In this document: piece by piece, positions 50,641 through 58,764 of the stretch
Numbering within the stretch: the first letter of the stretch is position 1
How the letters are laid out: each line of letters opens with the position of its first letter
Assembly (NCBI GenBank): GCA_963721305.1
Contig: CAVRIR010000006.1
Span: 310,001-374,000 of the forward strand
Length of the DNA stretch: 64,000 nucleotides
Reading direction: 5' to 3'
Origin: DATAES01 sp963721305
Lineage (GTDB): Bacteria; Actinomycetota; Acidimicrobiia; Acidimicrobiales; JACDCH01
Position numbers and translations under genes: made by a program
The notes under the pieces: generated by a model
What the model was told of the DNA's origin: nothing
What the model saw: the letters and a program-made list of their open reading frames with translations, nothing else
Databases searched by the model: none

Positions 50641-52625
50641 CGCCCGGCCGCCGCCGGCGCAGGAGGCGCGGATGTGGCCTCTTCTGTCTTGGCCGGTCCG
50701 AACCATCGGTTCAGGCGGGCGTTGAACTTCTCGATGCTCGCCCGCTTCTGGAACTCGACCACGCCCTCCTGGTGACGGGCGAACGAGACAGCACCGAAGC
50801 CGAAGAGTGCGAACTGGATCGACACGACGAGGTCCGATGGCACATGGAACACGTCACCGAGCAGCGGTGGCAGCAACACGAAGGCCATACCGGCGTTCAG
50901 CGCGCCGTCGACCGTGCGCGGGCCGAGCGTCACGACCAGCAACACCCAGAACAACCCTTGGATCGCGTTGAAGTCGTCGACGCGCGCTGTCTCGAGGTAG
51001 GACGCGTAGAGGGCGCCGCCGGCGCCGGCGATCGCCGCGGACACCGCGAAGACGGTGACCTTCGCTCGGATCGGGTTGATCCCGATCGAGGTCGCGGCGA
51101 CCTCGCTGCCTCGGAGCGCGGAGAGGTACTGGCCGGTCGTGCCTCGCCGCAACCACATCACGGCGGTGCCGCATAGGCCGAACACCGCGAGCGCGAAGAA
51201 GAAGAACGCTCGGTCGTTGGCGAAGTCGATCGAGCCGATCAACGGCCGAGGAACGTCGACTCCTCCCTCCGATCCGGTCAGCCACGACTCGACGAACAGC
51301 GTGTTCTGCAGCATCAGCGCGAACGCGAGGGTGCCGAGCGCGAGGTACAAACCGCCGAGCCGTATGCACGGAAGCGCGATCAGCACCCCGAGCGCGGCGG
51401 CCACCACCGCGCCGACGATGATGCCGCCGTACAGCGGGAAGTTCCAGCGCGTCGCAAGTTGTCCGGCGGTGAACGCCCCGAGTCCGGCGAAGCTCGCTTG
51501 GCAGAGCGAGATCTGTCCACCGATGCCGACGAGCACGGTGATCGACAGGAAGATCGTCGTCAGCGCGAGGCCTTCGGCGAGATAGCTGACCCACAGCCCG
51601 GGCAGCAGGAACATGACCGCGAGGCACACCGCAATCACGAACGCGAAGAACAGGATGCGGTTGACCTTGGCGAGTCGCGGATCCATGTACGTGACGGCGA
51701 GCGCAGGCGGTGGCGGATCGACCCCTGACAACGGATCAGTCGTCGGCTTGTGGCGAAGCCCCGGGCGAGCCAGCAGCAACACGGCCAGCAGGATGAAGGG
51801 CAGCGACGGGCGGATGTTGCGCGCGAGCACGCTGTCGAGTGGAAGTCGATGCGCCAGCAGCTGTTGCAGCGCGCCGAGCAGGATGCCACCGAGCAGGGCG
51901 AGGGGGATGCTCGACAGACCGGCGAACACGGCGGCCGCCGACGCCGCCACGATCAGGAGGATGAAGTTGTTCGAGTCGACCACGTTGTAGAGCGGCGAGA
52001 GCAGCACGCCGGCGAAACCGGCGAGCAGGCTCGACAGCAACCAGGAGAACGTCGACACCCGCTCGGCGTTGATGCCGTTCAATTCGACCAGCCGGTGGCT
52101 CTCGACCACGGCCCGCATCCGCAAGCCGATCGGCGTCCACCGGAACAGGATCGTGAGCGCGAGAACGATGGCGAACGTGGCGACGCAGATCGCGACGCCG
52201 TCGGCGTTGAGCGAAAGGCTGCCGAGCGTCAACCCGTGCCCGATCGCCAGCGTCGGCGGCCCGGTGCGGGCGTTCGCGCCGAAGATCACGTTGATCGTCT
52301 CGGGAATACCGACCATCAGACCGATGGTCGTCACGAGCTTCGGCAACGTCGGTGACGTTCGCAGCAACCGGAAGATGTACCGGTCGAGCACGAGGCCGAG
52401 CGCGAGCGACACCACGACGATCGACACGAACGCGGCCGGGACCAGCGGCCAGTTGTGATCGCGCACGAGCACGTAGAACACGACTGCAGAGGTGTAGGCC
52501 TGCGCGCCGTAGGCGAAGTTGAAGACGCCCGACGTCTTGAACGTCAGCACCAGCCCGACCGCGACCAGTCCGTAGACGCACCCCGTGGGTACGCCGTCGA
52601 GAAGCTGGTTCAGGATGTCGATCAA
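50637..52625 (-). CDS. Fused LivH-LivM permease
   Basis: Protein of 662 residues joining both permease subunits of a branched-chain-type ABC importer. Residues about 1-290 are LivH-like (DILNQLLDGVPTGCVYGLVA, FNFAYGAQAY). After a polar linker around 295-320 (KPTTDPLSGVDPPPPALAVT) residues to 640 are LivM-like (GIGGQISLCQASFAGLGAFT, WLRRGTTGQYLSALRGSEVAA). About 16 hydrophobic segments in all. Usually these are two genes. TTG start at 52625, 5 bp after the binding-protein stop. Confidence 0.88.
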   Translation of the reverse strand: MIDILNQLLDGVPTGCVYGLVAVGLVLTFKTSGVFNFAYGAQAYTSAVVFYVLVRDHNWPLVPAAFVSIVVVSLALGLVLDRYIFRLLRTSPTLPKLVTTIGLMVGIPETINVIFGANARTGPPTLAIGHGLTLGSLSLNADGVAICVATFAIVLALTILFRWTPIGLRMRAVVESHRLVELNGINAERVSTFSWLLSSLLAGFAGVLLSPLYNVVDSNNFILLIVAASAAAVFAGLSSIPLALLGGILLGALQQLLAHRLPLDSVLARNIRPSLPFILLAVLLLARPGLRHKPTTDPLSGVDPPPPALAVTYMDPRLAKVNRILFFAFVIAVCLAVMFLLPGLWVSYLAEGLALTTIFLSITVLVGIGGQISLCQASFAGLGAFTAGQLATRWNFPLYGGIIVGAVVAAALGVLIALPCIRLGGLYLALGTLAFALMLQNTLFVESWLTGSEGGVDVPRPLIGSIDFANDRAFFFFALAVFGLCGTAVMWLRRGTTGQYLSALRGSEVAATSIGINPIRAKVTVFAVSAAIAGAGGALYASYLETARVDDFNAIQGLFWVLLVVTLGPRTVDGALNAGMAFVLLPPLLGDVFHVPSDLVVSIQFALFGFGAVSFARHQEGVVEFQKRASIEKFNARLNRWFGPAKTEEATSAPPAPAAAGR

Positions 52626-52630
52626 TGCGG

Positions 52631-53917
52631 CTACTTGTAGGTCGGGTTGTCCAGGTCGACGTTGTTGAGGTCGAAGCAGATCATCGGCTTGCCGGGCTGC
52701 CCGTACTTGGGAACGAGCTTGCCGCCCTGCACTTGCAGGATCGCCACGCAGTCGGTGCTGGTCTTTCCGGTGTGACCTGTGGTGGTCCAGTCGATGCCGT
52801 CAGGACGGATGCCACCGGCGGTGAAGTCCGTCTCCTTGTTGATCGCGTCGATCACCTTCTGGCGGGTGAAGTCCGGACCCGCGTCCTGCAGTCCCTGCAC
52901 GAACTGCATGCCGTTGAGCCAACCCGACAACGAGTTCTCGTTCGGCGCCTTGCCCCGCTTGTTCATCGCGTCGATGAACTGCTGGAGGGCCGGCGGCTTC
53001 TGCTCCGCCTCGAAGGGGAAGAAGCTGATCGTCACGTAGTCGCCTTCGAGGGCGGCAGCGTTGTCCGCGATCAGCTTGTTGTCGTACCCGTTCGGCAGGT
53101 TCTGGACGACGTTCATGTTGTTGTCCTTCAACGCCTGGCCGAGCCGCGCGCTCCCTGCGCCGTCGATACATGTCGCGAGGAATTGCACGTTCTTGCTCTT
53201 CATCTCGTCGAGGTCGGCGGCGAGATCACCCGGCGCGAAGCCGAAGCTCAGGCTCGTGTCCTCGAAGACGAGGTTGAGGCCGGCCTTCGGCGCACCGATC
53301 TGCTGCACCGATGCCTCCCAACCCTTGGCGCAGTCCTGCGACTGGACCGCGGTGTAGGTGAGGACGCCGAGGTTCTTGAAGCCGTTCTGCTTGGCGAGGT
53401 AGGACGACCACGCGTTGGGGCAGTCGAAGCACAGGTTCGAACCCTTCTCACCGAAGAGGTTCGGACCCATGCTCCACTCCGGGTTGATGTTCCAACCGAA
53501 TGTCGGGATCTTGTTGTCGACGAGGTACTTGGCCCCCGCGAAGGTGATGGTCGACACCGGCAGAACCGCGAAGACCTTGTCCTGCTCGACGAGCGCGCGG
53601 ACCTGATCCTTGTTGCGCGACGCCTGGCCGTTGTCGTCGCGCTGCGCAACGAGCTTCAGCTGATGGCCGAACACACCGCCTTGCGCGTTGACCTGGTCGA
53701 AGTACGCCTGCAAACCGTCGAACGCGTCGCCGTACACGCCGCCGAGACCGTTGGTCGTCGACGCGACACCGCCGACGCGGATCTCGGTGTCGCTCACGCC
53801 TGTTCGATCGCCCCCGGCGGCACCACCACCGCCACCCGAGCTCTTGGAGTTGCCGCACGCGGCAACCACCAACATCATCACGAGCAGGATCAGCGCGCTG
53901 CGCTTCCGCCCCTTCAT
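52631..53917 (-). CDS. Substrate-binding lipoprotein of the branched-chain-type importer
   Basis: Protein of 428 residues. Signal peptide with lipobox VAAC (around residue 18-21), then Ser/Gly-rich linker NSKSSGGGGGAAGGD, then a periplasmic-binding type-1 fold (TEIRVGGVASTTNGLGGVYG, DAFDGLQAYFDQVNAQGGVFG, VFAVLPVSTITFAGAKYLVD). It delivers the substrate to the LivHM permease. Located second in the operon after the acyl-CoA synthetase; its ATG overlaps that gene's stop (ATGA). Ligand unknown, likely an acid or acyl compound in this context. Confidence 0.88.
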   Translation of the reverse strand: MKGRKRSALILLVMMLVVAACGNSKSSGGGGGAAGGDRTGVSDTEIRVGGVASTTNGLGGVYGDAFDGLQAYFDQVNAQGGVFGHQLKLVAQRDDNGQASRNKDQVRALVEQDKVFAVLPVSTITFAGAKYLVDNKIPTFGWNINPEWSMGPNLFGEKGSNLCFDCPNAWSSYLAKQNGFKNLGVLTYTAVQSQDCAKGWEASVQQIGAPKAGLNLVFEDTSLSFGFAPGDLAADLDEMKSKNVQFLATCIDGAGSARLGQALKDNNMNVVQNLPNGYDNKLIADNAAALEGDYVTISFFPFEAEQKPPALQQFIDAMNKRGKAPNENSLSGWLNGMQFVQGLQDAGPDFTRQKVIDAINKETDFTAGGIRPDGIDWTTTGHTGKTSTDCVAILQVQGGKLVPKYGQPGKPMICFDLNNVDLDNPTYK

Positions 53918-55461
53918 GGCACCCCCCGGAGCCGAGACCGTTCGGTCAGGTTAGTGATGTCCCGTTGCCCCACGCGTTCGGGGCCGGCGGTCATCGACTC
54001 GCGCAGGAGTCGTTTGAGCACCTTGCCGTTCGGATCGCGCGGCAGTTCGCCCACGAAGGTGAACCGCTGCGGACACTTGAAGTCGGCGAGGCTCGCGCGC
54101 ACGTGCGCGGCGAGCTCGTCCGCCGTGGTCGTGGTTCGGGTCTCGACGACCGCCACCAGGACCTCTCCGTGGCGCTCGTCCGCCAGGCCGAACACCGCAC
54201 AGTCGACGACCGCCGGGTGGACGTGGAGCACGTCCTCGATCTCCCGGGGATAGACGTTGACGCCGTCCCGGATCACCATGTCCGAGACGCGGTCAGTGAT
54301 GTACAGGTAGCCGTCACCGTCGAGGCGGCCGATGTCGCCGACCGTGAACGCGCCGTCCCGCCAGGCCAGCGCCGTCTTGTCGTCGTCGCGGTGGTAGTGG
54401 AACGTCCGGTTGCCGCCCGGAGGCCTGATGTAGATGATCCCCTCGCCGCCGGTCGGCACCGGCGCGCCCATGTCGTCGACGACGAGCACCTCGGTGCCGG
54501 GCCACGGGAGACCGACGGTGCCGGGCCGCTCGAGCCAGTCGGTGGGCGACACCCGCGTCGCACCGCCCTCACTCGCGCCGTAGAGCTCCCAGACCTCAGT
54601 CGCCGGAAGGGCGTCGATCATCCGGCGCTTCACCGTCGGCGGGCAAGGCGCACCTGCGTGGATGATCAGTCGCAGGCTGCTGAGGTCGTAGGCACGCCGC
54701 TCGTCCTCCGGGACCTCGAGCAGGCGGATGAAGTGCGCCGGCGTCAGGAACGTCGTGGTGACGCGATGACGGTCGATCGCCGCGAGTGCGGCGCGCGCCT
54801 CCCATGTCGGAAGGATGACGACCGTCCCGCCGCTGAACAGCGTCGTGAACGCGTAGCCCCCTGGGCCGGCGTGGTACGACGGTCCGGCCAGGAGGTGGAT
54901 GTCGTCCTCGCGGAAACCCCACAGCGCGACCAGTCCGCGCTGTGCGGTCGCCATCGCGTCGGGGTGCATGCCGTGCACGACGCCCTTCGGCCGACCCGTG
55001 GTGCCGGAGGTGTAGAAGACGAACGACGGCGACAGGAAGCCGTCGCCGTCGAGCGGCACCGCGTTCGCGACCACGTCCTCGTAGTCATCCCCGACGATGA
55101 CGGCTCGGCACGCGGGCGCTCGTACCAGCGCGGCATCGACGAATTCGCGAAGGTCGCGGTGCGCGACGAGGATCTGGGCGCCGGAGTCCTCGAGGATCCA
55201 CGCCAGCTCGTCCGTCTTCAGGTGCCAGTTCACGGGCAGGAAGCGCGCCCCGGCGCGACCCGAAGCCGCCGCCGCCTCGAAGAACTCGAAACCGTTCGGC
55301 ACCATCACCGCGACCACGCCGCTGCCGTCACCCGGGAGCCCGAGCGAGCGCAGGCCGCCGGCGAGGCGTGACGAGCGTTCAGCCAGGTCACCGTACGTGC
55401 GGACGGCGTCACCGAGCACCAGCGCCGCCTTCCCGGCCGCCGTCCGGGCGAAGTGAGCCAT
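53914..55461 (-). CDS. Acyl-CoA synthetase (AMP-forming), head of importer operon
   Basis: ANL ligase of 515 residues. P-loop FVFYTSGTTGRPKGVVHGM, LYGASEGGATRVSP, FTVGDIGRLDGDGYLYITDR, hinge VSDMVIRDGVNVYPREIED, and core lysine in DPNGKVLKRLL. It activates an imported carboxylic acid with CoA. The ATG at 55461 has GGAGGGG directly upstream. The stop overlaps the binding-protein start, so activation and import are made together, a vectorial-uptake arrangement. Divergent from SRPBCC-ADH-VOC genes across palindrome 8. Confidence 0.88.
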   Translation of the reverse strand: MAHFARTAAGKAALVLGDAVRTYGDLAERSSRLAGGLRSLGLPGDGSGVVAVMVPNGFEFFEAAAASGRAGARFLPVNWHLKTDELAWILEDSGAQILVAHRDLREFVDAALVRAPACRAVIVGDDYEDVVANAVPLDGDGFLSPSFVFYTSGTTGRPKGVVHGMHPDAMATAQRGLVALWGFREDDIHLLAGPSYHAGPGGYAFTTLFSGGTVVILPTWEARAALAAIDRHRVTTTFLTPAHFIRLLEVPEDERRAYDLSSLRLIIHAGAPCPPTVKRRMIDALPATEVWELYGASEGGATRVSPTDWLERPGTVGLPWPGTEVLVVDDMGAPVPTGGEGIIYIRPPGGNRTFHYHRDDDKTALAWRDGAFTVGDIGRLDGDGYLYITDRVSDMVIRDGVNVYPREIEDVLHVHPAVVDCAVFGLADERHGEVLVAVVETRTTTTADELAAHVRASLADFKCPQRFTFVGELPRDPNGKVLKRLLRESMTAGPERVGQRDITNLTERSRLRGVP

Positions 55462-55479
55462 CCCCTCCACGCCCCGGAT

Positions 55480-55497
55480 ACTGACACACGTGTCAGG
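55480..55497. promoter_or_regulatory. Regulon palindrome 8 (ACTGACACACGTGTCAGG)
   Basis: Perfect core TGACACACGTGTCA in the 50-bp gap between the divergent acyl-CoA synthetase/importer operon (start 55461) and the SRPBCC operon (start 55512). A TACGAT right after it fits a -10 box for the plus-strand genes. Controls both directions by position. Confidence 0.78.
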
Positions 55498-55511
55498 TAC
55501 GATCCCGCAAC

Positions 55512-56024
55512 ATGCGGGAGCACAGGTACACGATGGAGATGCCCCACTCGCCGGAACGGCTCTGGGCCCTGTTCCAGGACTACGACCGGTGGACCGATTA
55601 CGCACCGATGGTGGTCGAGGTGCAGGTGGTGCATCCGGGCGATGCGGACGGCAACGGACTGCTGCGCCGCGTCATCTACAAGATGCCGTTGGGCCGCCGC
55701 GGGTCCGCGCTCGAGCTCGTCACCGACATCGAGGCGAACGGTGGCTACACGTTCACGATGCTGAGTCGCGAGCCGGGGCAGGACCAGACAGGCAAGGTGC
55801 ACCTCGAACGCATCGGAACGAACAAGACCAAGTTCTCGTTCGAAGAGCGGTACAACCTCACCAAGATCCCGTGGAAGTGGTTCGAGGGTCCGATCTACAA
55901 GTTCATCAACAAGAACAACGAGCAGTCGATGCAACGAGCATCAGCGTGGCTGACGCAACATCCCGAGTACCGCTCGGATCTCATCGAGGTCGCGTCCGCG
56001 GACACGGCGGAGACCTCCGCGTGA
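55512..56024 (+). CDS. SRPBCC (START-like) family protein
   Basis: Protein of 170 residues with the SRPBCC pattern: YTMEMPHSPERLWALFQDYD, WTDYAPMVVEVQVVHPG, a beta-rich middle and the long C-terminal helix EGPIYKFINKNNEQSMQRAS. These proteins bind hydrophobic ligands in a deep pocket and include cyclases, polyketide aromatases and lipid carriers. ATG just 14 bp after the palindrome; stop overlapped by the GTG of the alcohol dehydrogenase. Confidence 0.85.
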   Translation: MREHRYTMEMPHSPERLWALFQDYDRWTDYAPMVVEVQVVHPGDADGNGLLRRVIYKMPLGRRGSALELVTDIEANGGYTFTMLSREPGQDQTGKVHLERIGTNKTKFSFEERYNLTKIPWKWFEGPIYKFINKNNEQSMQRASAWLTQHPEYRSDLIEVASADTAETSA

Positions 56025-57073
56025 CGCTTCCCGACACGATGGCCGCGGCGGTCCTGCGCGGAAAGAACGATCTGGCGATCGAAGATGTGGAGGTCCCAGA
56101 GGTCGGCGACTCCGACGTGCTCGTCGAGGTGAGTCACTGCGGTGTGTGCGGCAGCGACCTGCACATGGTGCTCGACGGCTGGGGACGGCGAGGCTCGATC
56201 GGTGGTCACGAGTGGAGCGGCGTCGTGGTCGCCACCGGACCGTCCGTGTCGCGATGGACGGTCGGCGACGCGGTGATCGGTGGGCCGACTCCGCGCTGCG
56301 GCAAGTGCGACATGTGCCGGTCCGGTCATCCGACGTTGTGCAGCGATCGCGACACACCCGGAACCGGCGGCAACTGGCAGGGCGCGTTCGCTCGGTACAC
56401 CCGCGTGAACGAGCGCGAGCTGTTGCGCGTGCCGGATGGGGTCACGTTGCGCGAAGCGGCGTTGGCCGAGCCGCTCGCGGTCGCGCTGCACGGCATGACG
56501 AACTCCGGCGTGCAGCCGGGCCAGCGCGCGCTGGTGCTCGGCGCCGGTCCGATCGGCGCCCTCACGATCGCGGCGCTGCGGGCGATGGACGTGGACGACG
56601 TGAAGGTGAGCGAGCCATCCCCGGTCCGTCAGGCGCTCGCGACCCGGCTGGGCGCGACGACCGTCGTAGCTCCCGACGCGCTCGAGATCCCCGGTCCGTT
56701 CGATCCGGGCACCGTCGTGGACGACGCGTTCGACGTGGTGCTCGAGTGCTCCGGGCACGGCGAGGCGATGGAGGCAGGGCTGGCGCAGCTCAAGCGTCGA
56801 GGCCGGCTGGTGCTGGTCGGCGCGGGCATGGCAGCACCCCGCTTCGACCCCAATCGCATCCTCCTCAACGAGCTCGTCGTCACCGGCGCCTTCTGCTACG
56901 ACGCCGACGGCTTCGAGCGGTCGCTCGAGCTGCTCTCGTCCGGCAAGCTGCCGCTGCACGAGCTGATCGATCCCGTCGACATCCCGCTGACCGGCACGCT
57001 CGACGCGATGCGGGGCCTCGCCGGCGGCGAGATCGCGGCCAAGGTCCTCATCGCCCCCGGAGCCGTGTCATGA
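56021..57073 (+). CDS. Zinc-dependent alcohol dehydrogenase (MDR)
   Basis: Protein of 350 residues. Catalytic zinc ligands Cys40 (SHCGVCGSD) and His63-Glu64 (GGHEWSG); structural zinc cysteines 93, 96, 99 and 107 (CGKCDMCRSGHPTLC). NAD-binding motif VLGAGPIGALTIAALRAMD around 177-195. Full-length, all zinc ligands present. Oxidises an alcohol or reduces an aldehyde/ketone of the pathway. GTG at 56021 overlaps the SRPBCC stop; stop overlaps the VOC ATG (ATGA). Confidence 0.9.
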   Translation: MTLPDTMAAAVLRGKNDLAIEDVEVPEVGDSDVLVEVSHCGVCGSDLHMVLDGWGRRGSIGGHEWSGVVVATGPSVSRWTVGDAVIGGPTPRCGKCDMCRSGHPTLCSDRDTPGTGGNWQGAFARYTRVNERELLRVPDGVTLREAALAEPLAVALHGMTNSGVQPGQRALVLGAGPIGALTIAALRAMDVDDVKVSEPSPVRQALATRLGATTVVAPDALEIPGPFDPGTVVDDAFDVVLECSGHGEAMEAGLAQLKRRGRLVLVGAGMAAPRFDPNRILLNELVVTGAFCYDADGFERSLELLSSGKLPLHELIDPVDIPLTGTLDAMRGLAGGEIAAKVLIAPGAVS

Positions 57074-57513
57074 GCAGCGCGAAGCCTCGATTGCCGCGCC
57101 TCAATCATGTCGCCATGTCGATGCCGGCCGACGCGCTGGACGACTCGGGTCGGGCCGCGATCACGGCGTTCTACAGCGACGTGTTCGGCTGGCAGGAGTA
57201 CGACATGCTCACGCAGGACCGGCGGCGGCTCGTGATGCGTGTCCACACGAACGAGCAGTTCATCTTCCTGATCGCGGACGACGATCCGATGGTTTGCCCG
57301 CGCCTCGACCACTTCGGGATGTCGGTGGGTTCGCTCGACGAGTTCGAGTCGCTCTACGACCTCGTGCAGGCCAAGGCGGCCGGCGATCCAGAGGTCGACA
57401 TCGTCCCGCGCGAGGTCGAGAACTACGAGGGCTACCTGAAGCTGCACAACTTCTACGTCTGCTACAAGCTGCCCCTGATGGTCGAGGTGCAGCACTTCGA
57501 GTACGCGACGTAG
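57070..57513 (+). CDS. VOC/glyoxalase-fold protein
   Basis: Protein of 147 residues: LPRLNHVAMSMPADALDDSG, FYSDVFGWQEYDMLTQDRRR, RLDHFGMSVGSLDEF and KLPLMVEVQHFEY, the two-module VOC fold. His in LNHVAM and DHFGM and Glu in VEVQ are possible metal ligands. Third gene of the SRPBCC-ADH-VOC operon; role unknown but presumably in the same pathway. Followed by a C-rich tract and terminator repeat copy 3. Confidence 0.82.
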   Translation: MSSAKPRLPRLNHVAMSMPADALDDSGRAAITAFYSDVFGWQEYDMLTQDRRRLVMRVHTNEQFIFLIADDDPMVCPRLDHFGMSVGSLDEFESLYDLVQAKAAGDPEVDIVPREVENYEGYLKLHNFYVCYKLPLMVEVQHFEYAT

Positions 57514-57515
57514 TT

Positions 57516-57532
57516 CCCCCCCACCCCCCCCC
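57516..57532 (+). repeat. Poly-C tract (C7-A-C9)
   Basis: Seven C (57516-57522), one A, nine C (57524-57532), between the VOC stop and the terminator repeat. Long mononucleotide runs like this are uncommon in the rest of the window. The tract is non-coding and could be length-variable. Confidence 0.8.
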
Positions 57533-57534
57533 AG

Positions 57535-57586
57535 CGAACTCCGGGGAGAAACGGGCGCCAGAGCGCCCGTTTCCATCCAACATTCG
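57535..57586. terminator. 52-bp repeat, copy 3 (bidirectional terminator)
   Basis: Same element as at 31985 and 44949, with CCAGAG at the hairpin centre. It lies between the convergent ends of the VOC gene (57513) and the acyl-CoA dehydrogenase (57592). Changes among the copies fall mainly in the loop, while stem and flanks are kept. Confidence 0.75.
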
Positions 57587-57591
57587 AGCGG

Positions 57592-58755
57592 TCAGGTGGG
57601 ATGGTCGGCGGCCCAGCGGGCCAGAAGACCGCGGGCGATCACGATGCGCTGGATCTCGTTCGTGCCTTCGCCGATGATCATGAGCGGCGCGTCGCGGTAG
57701 TAGCGCTCGACGGGGAAATCCTTCGTGTACCCGTAGCCGCCGTGGATGCGCATCGCCTCGGTGGCGAGCTCGAACGCCGTCTCCGAACAGAAGAGCTTCG
57801 CCATGCCGGCCTCGACGTCGGCTCGCTCGCCTCGTTCGAACTTCTCCGCCGCAGAGCGCACGAGCAGGCGTGACGCCTCGAGCTTCGTCGCCATGTCGGC
57901 CAGCTTGAACTGGATCGCCTGGTGCTTGTGGATCGGCACGCCGAACGTCTCGCGCTCGTGGACGTACTTCATCGACGCGTCGAACGACGCGCGCGCCACG
58001 CCCACGGCACGCGCCGCGATGTTGATGCGGCCCAGCTCGAGCGAGCCGAGGATGAAGTGCAGCCCCTTACCGAGTCCCTCGTCGCCGCCGAGCACGGACG
58101 AGCGCGGCACGCGGTGCCCGGCGTACGTCATCTCTACGGTCTCGATTCCCTTGTAGCCGAGCTTGTCGATCGTCTTCGACACCGAGATGCCTCCGTACGA
58201 CGAGCCCGGATCCTTCGGGACGATGAAGCACGTTATGCCTTCCGGTGTCTTCGCCGCGAGCGCGACGACGCCGGCGCGCTCGCCGTTGGTCACCCACATC
58301 TTCGTGCCGTCGAGGATGTACTCGTCGCCGTCTGGGGTCGCCTTGCAACGGATCGCCTGCGTGTCGCTCCCCGCGTCGGGCTCGGACAGCGAGAACGCGG
58401 CGCGGATCTCGCCGGTCGCCATCTTGGGCAGTAGATCCTTGCGCTGCGCATCGGTGCCGAAGCGCTCGATCAGGTTGGCGGCGATCGTGTGCGTGTTGAG
58501 CACGCCGGCGAGCGACATCCAGCCGTACGCCAGCTCTTCCATCAGCCGGGCGTAGGTCAACACGTCGAGCTCGAGGCCGCCGTACTCCTCGGGGATCCGT
58601 GCACCGAACATCCCGAATGCCTTCATCTGCTCGACCATCGGCTCGGGATAGCGATCCGCGTGCTCGTACTCCGATGCGTGCGGGATCACGTCGTTGCGGA
58701 CCCATTGGCGAACGGTGGCGACGAGTTCGTCGGCGAGAGCGGCGTCGACCGGCAT
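57592..58755 (-). CDS. Acyl-CoA dehydrogenase (canonical)
   Basis: Protein of 387 residues with full motifs: AFSLSEPDAGSDTQAIRCKA, ILDGTKMWVTNGERA, KLGYKGIETVEMTY, RETFGVPIHKHQAIQFKLAD, MRIHGGYGYTKDFPVERYYRD, and the terminal IIGEGTNEIQRIVIARGL with the catalytic Glu (GEGT). Of the four FadE-type genes in the window this is the only one with the medium-chain-type catalytic Glu, so a normal saturated acyl-CoA dehydrogenase. Monocistronic or with the M55 gene 9 bp upstream. Confidence 0.92.
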   Translation of the reverse strand: MPVDAALADELVATVRQWVRNDVIPHASEYEHADRYPEPMVEQMKAFGMFGARIPEEYGGLELDVLTYARLMEELAYGWMSLAGVLNTHTIAANLIERFGTDAQRKDLLPKMATGEIRAAFSLSEPDAGSDTQAIRCKATPDGDEYILDGTKMWVTNGERAGVVALAAKTPEGITCFIVPKDPGSSYGGISVSKTIDKLGYKGIETVEMTYAGHRVPRSSVLGGDEGLGKGLHFILGSLELGRINIAARAVGVARASFDASMKYVHERETFGVPIHKHQAIQFKLADMATKLEASRLLVRSAAEKFERGERADVEAGMAKLFCSETAFELATEAMRIHGGYGYTKDFPVERYYRDAPLMIIGEGTNEIQRIVIARGLLARWAADHPT

Positions 58756-58764
58756 GCGCTGAAC

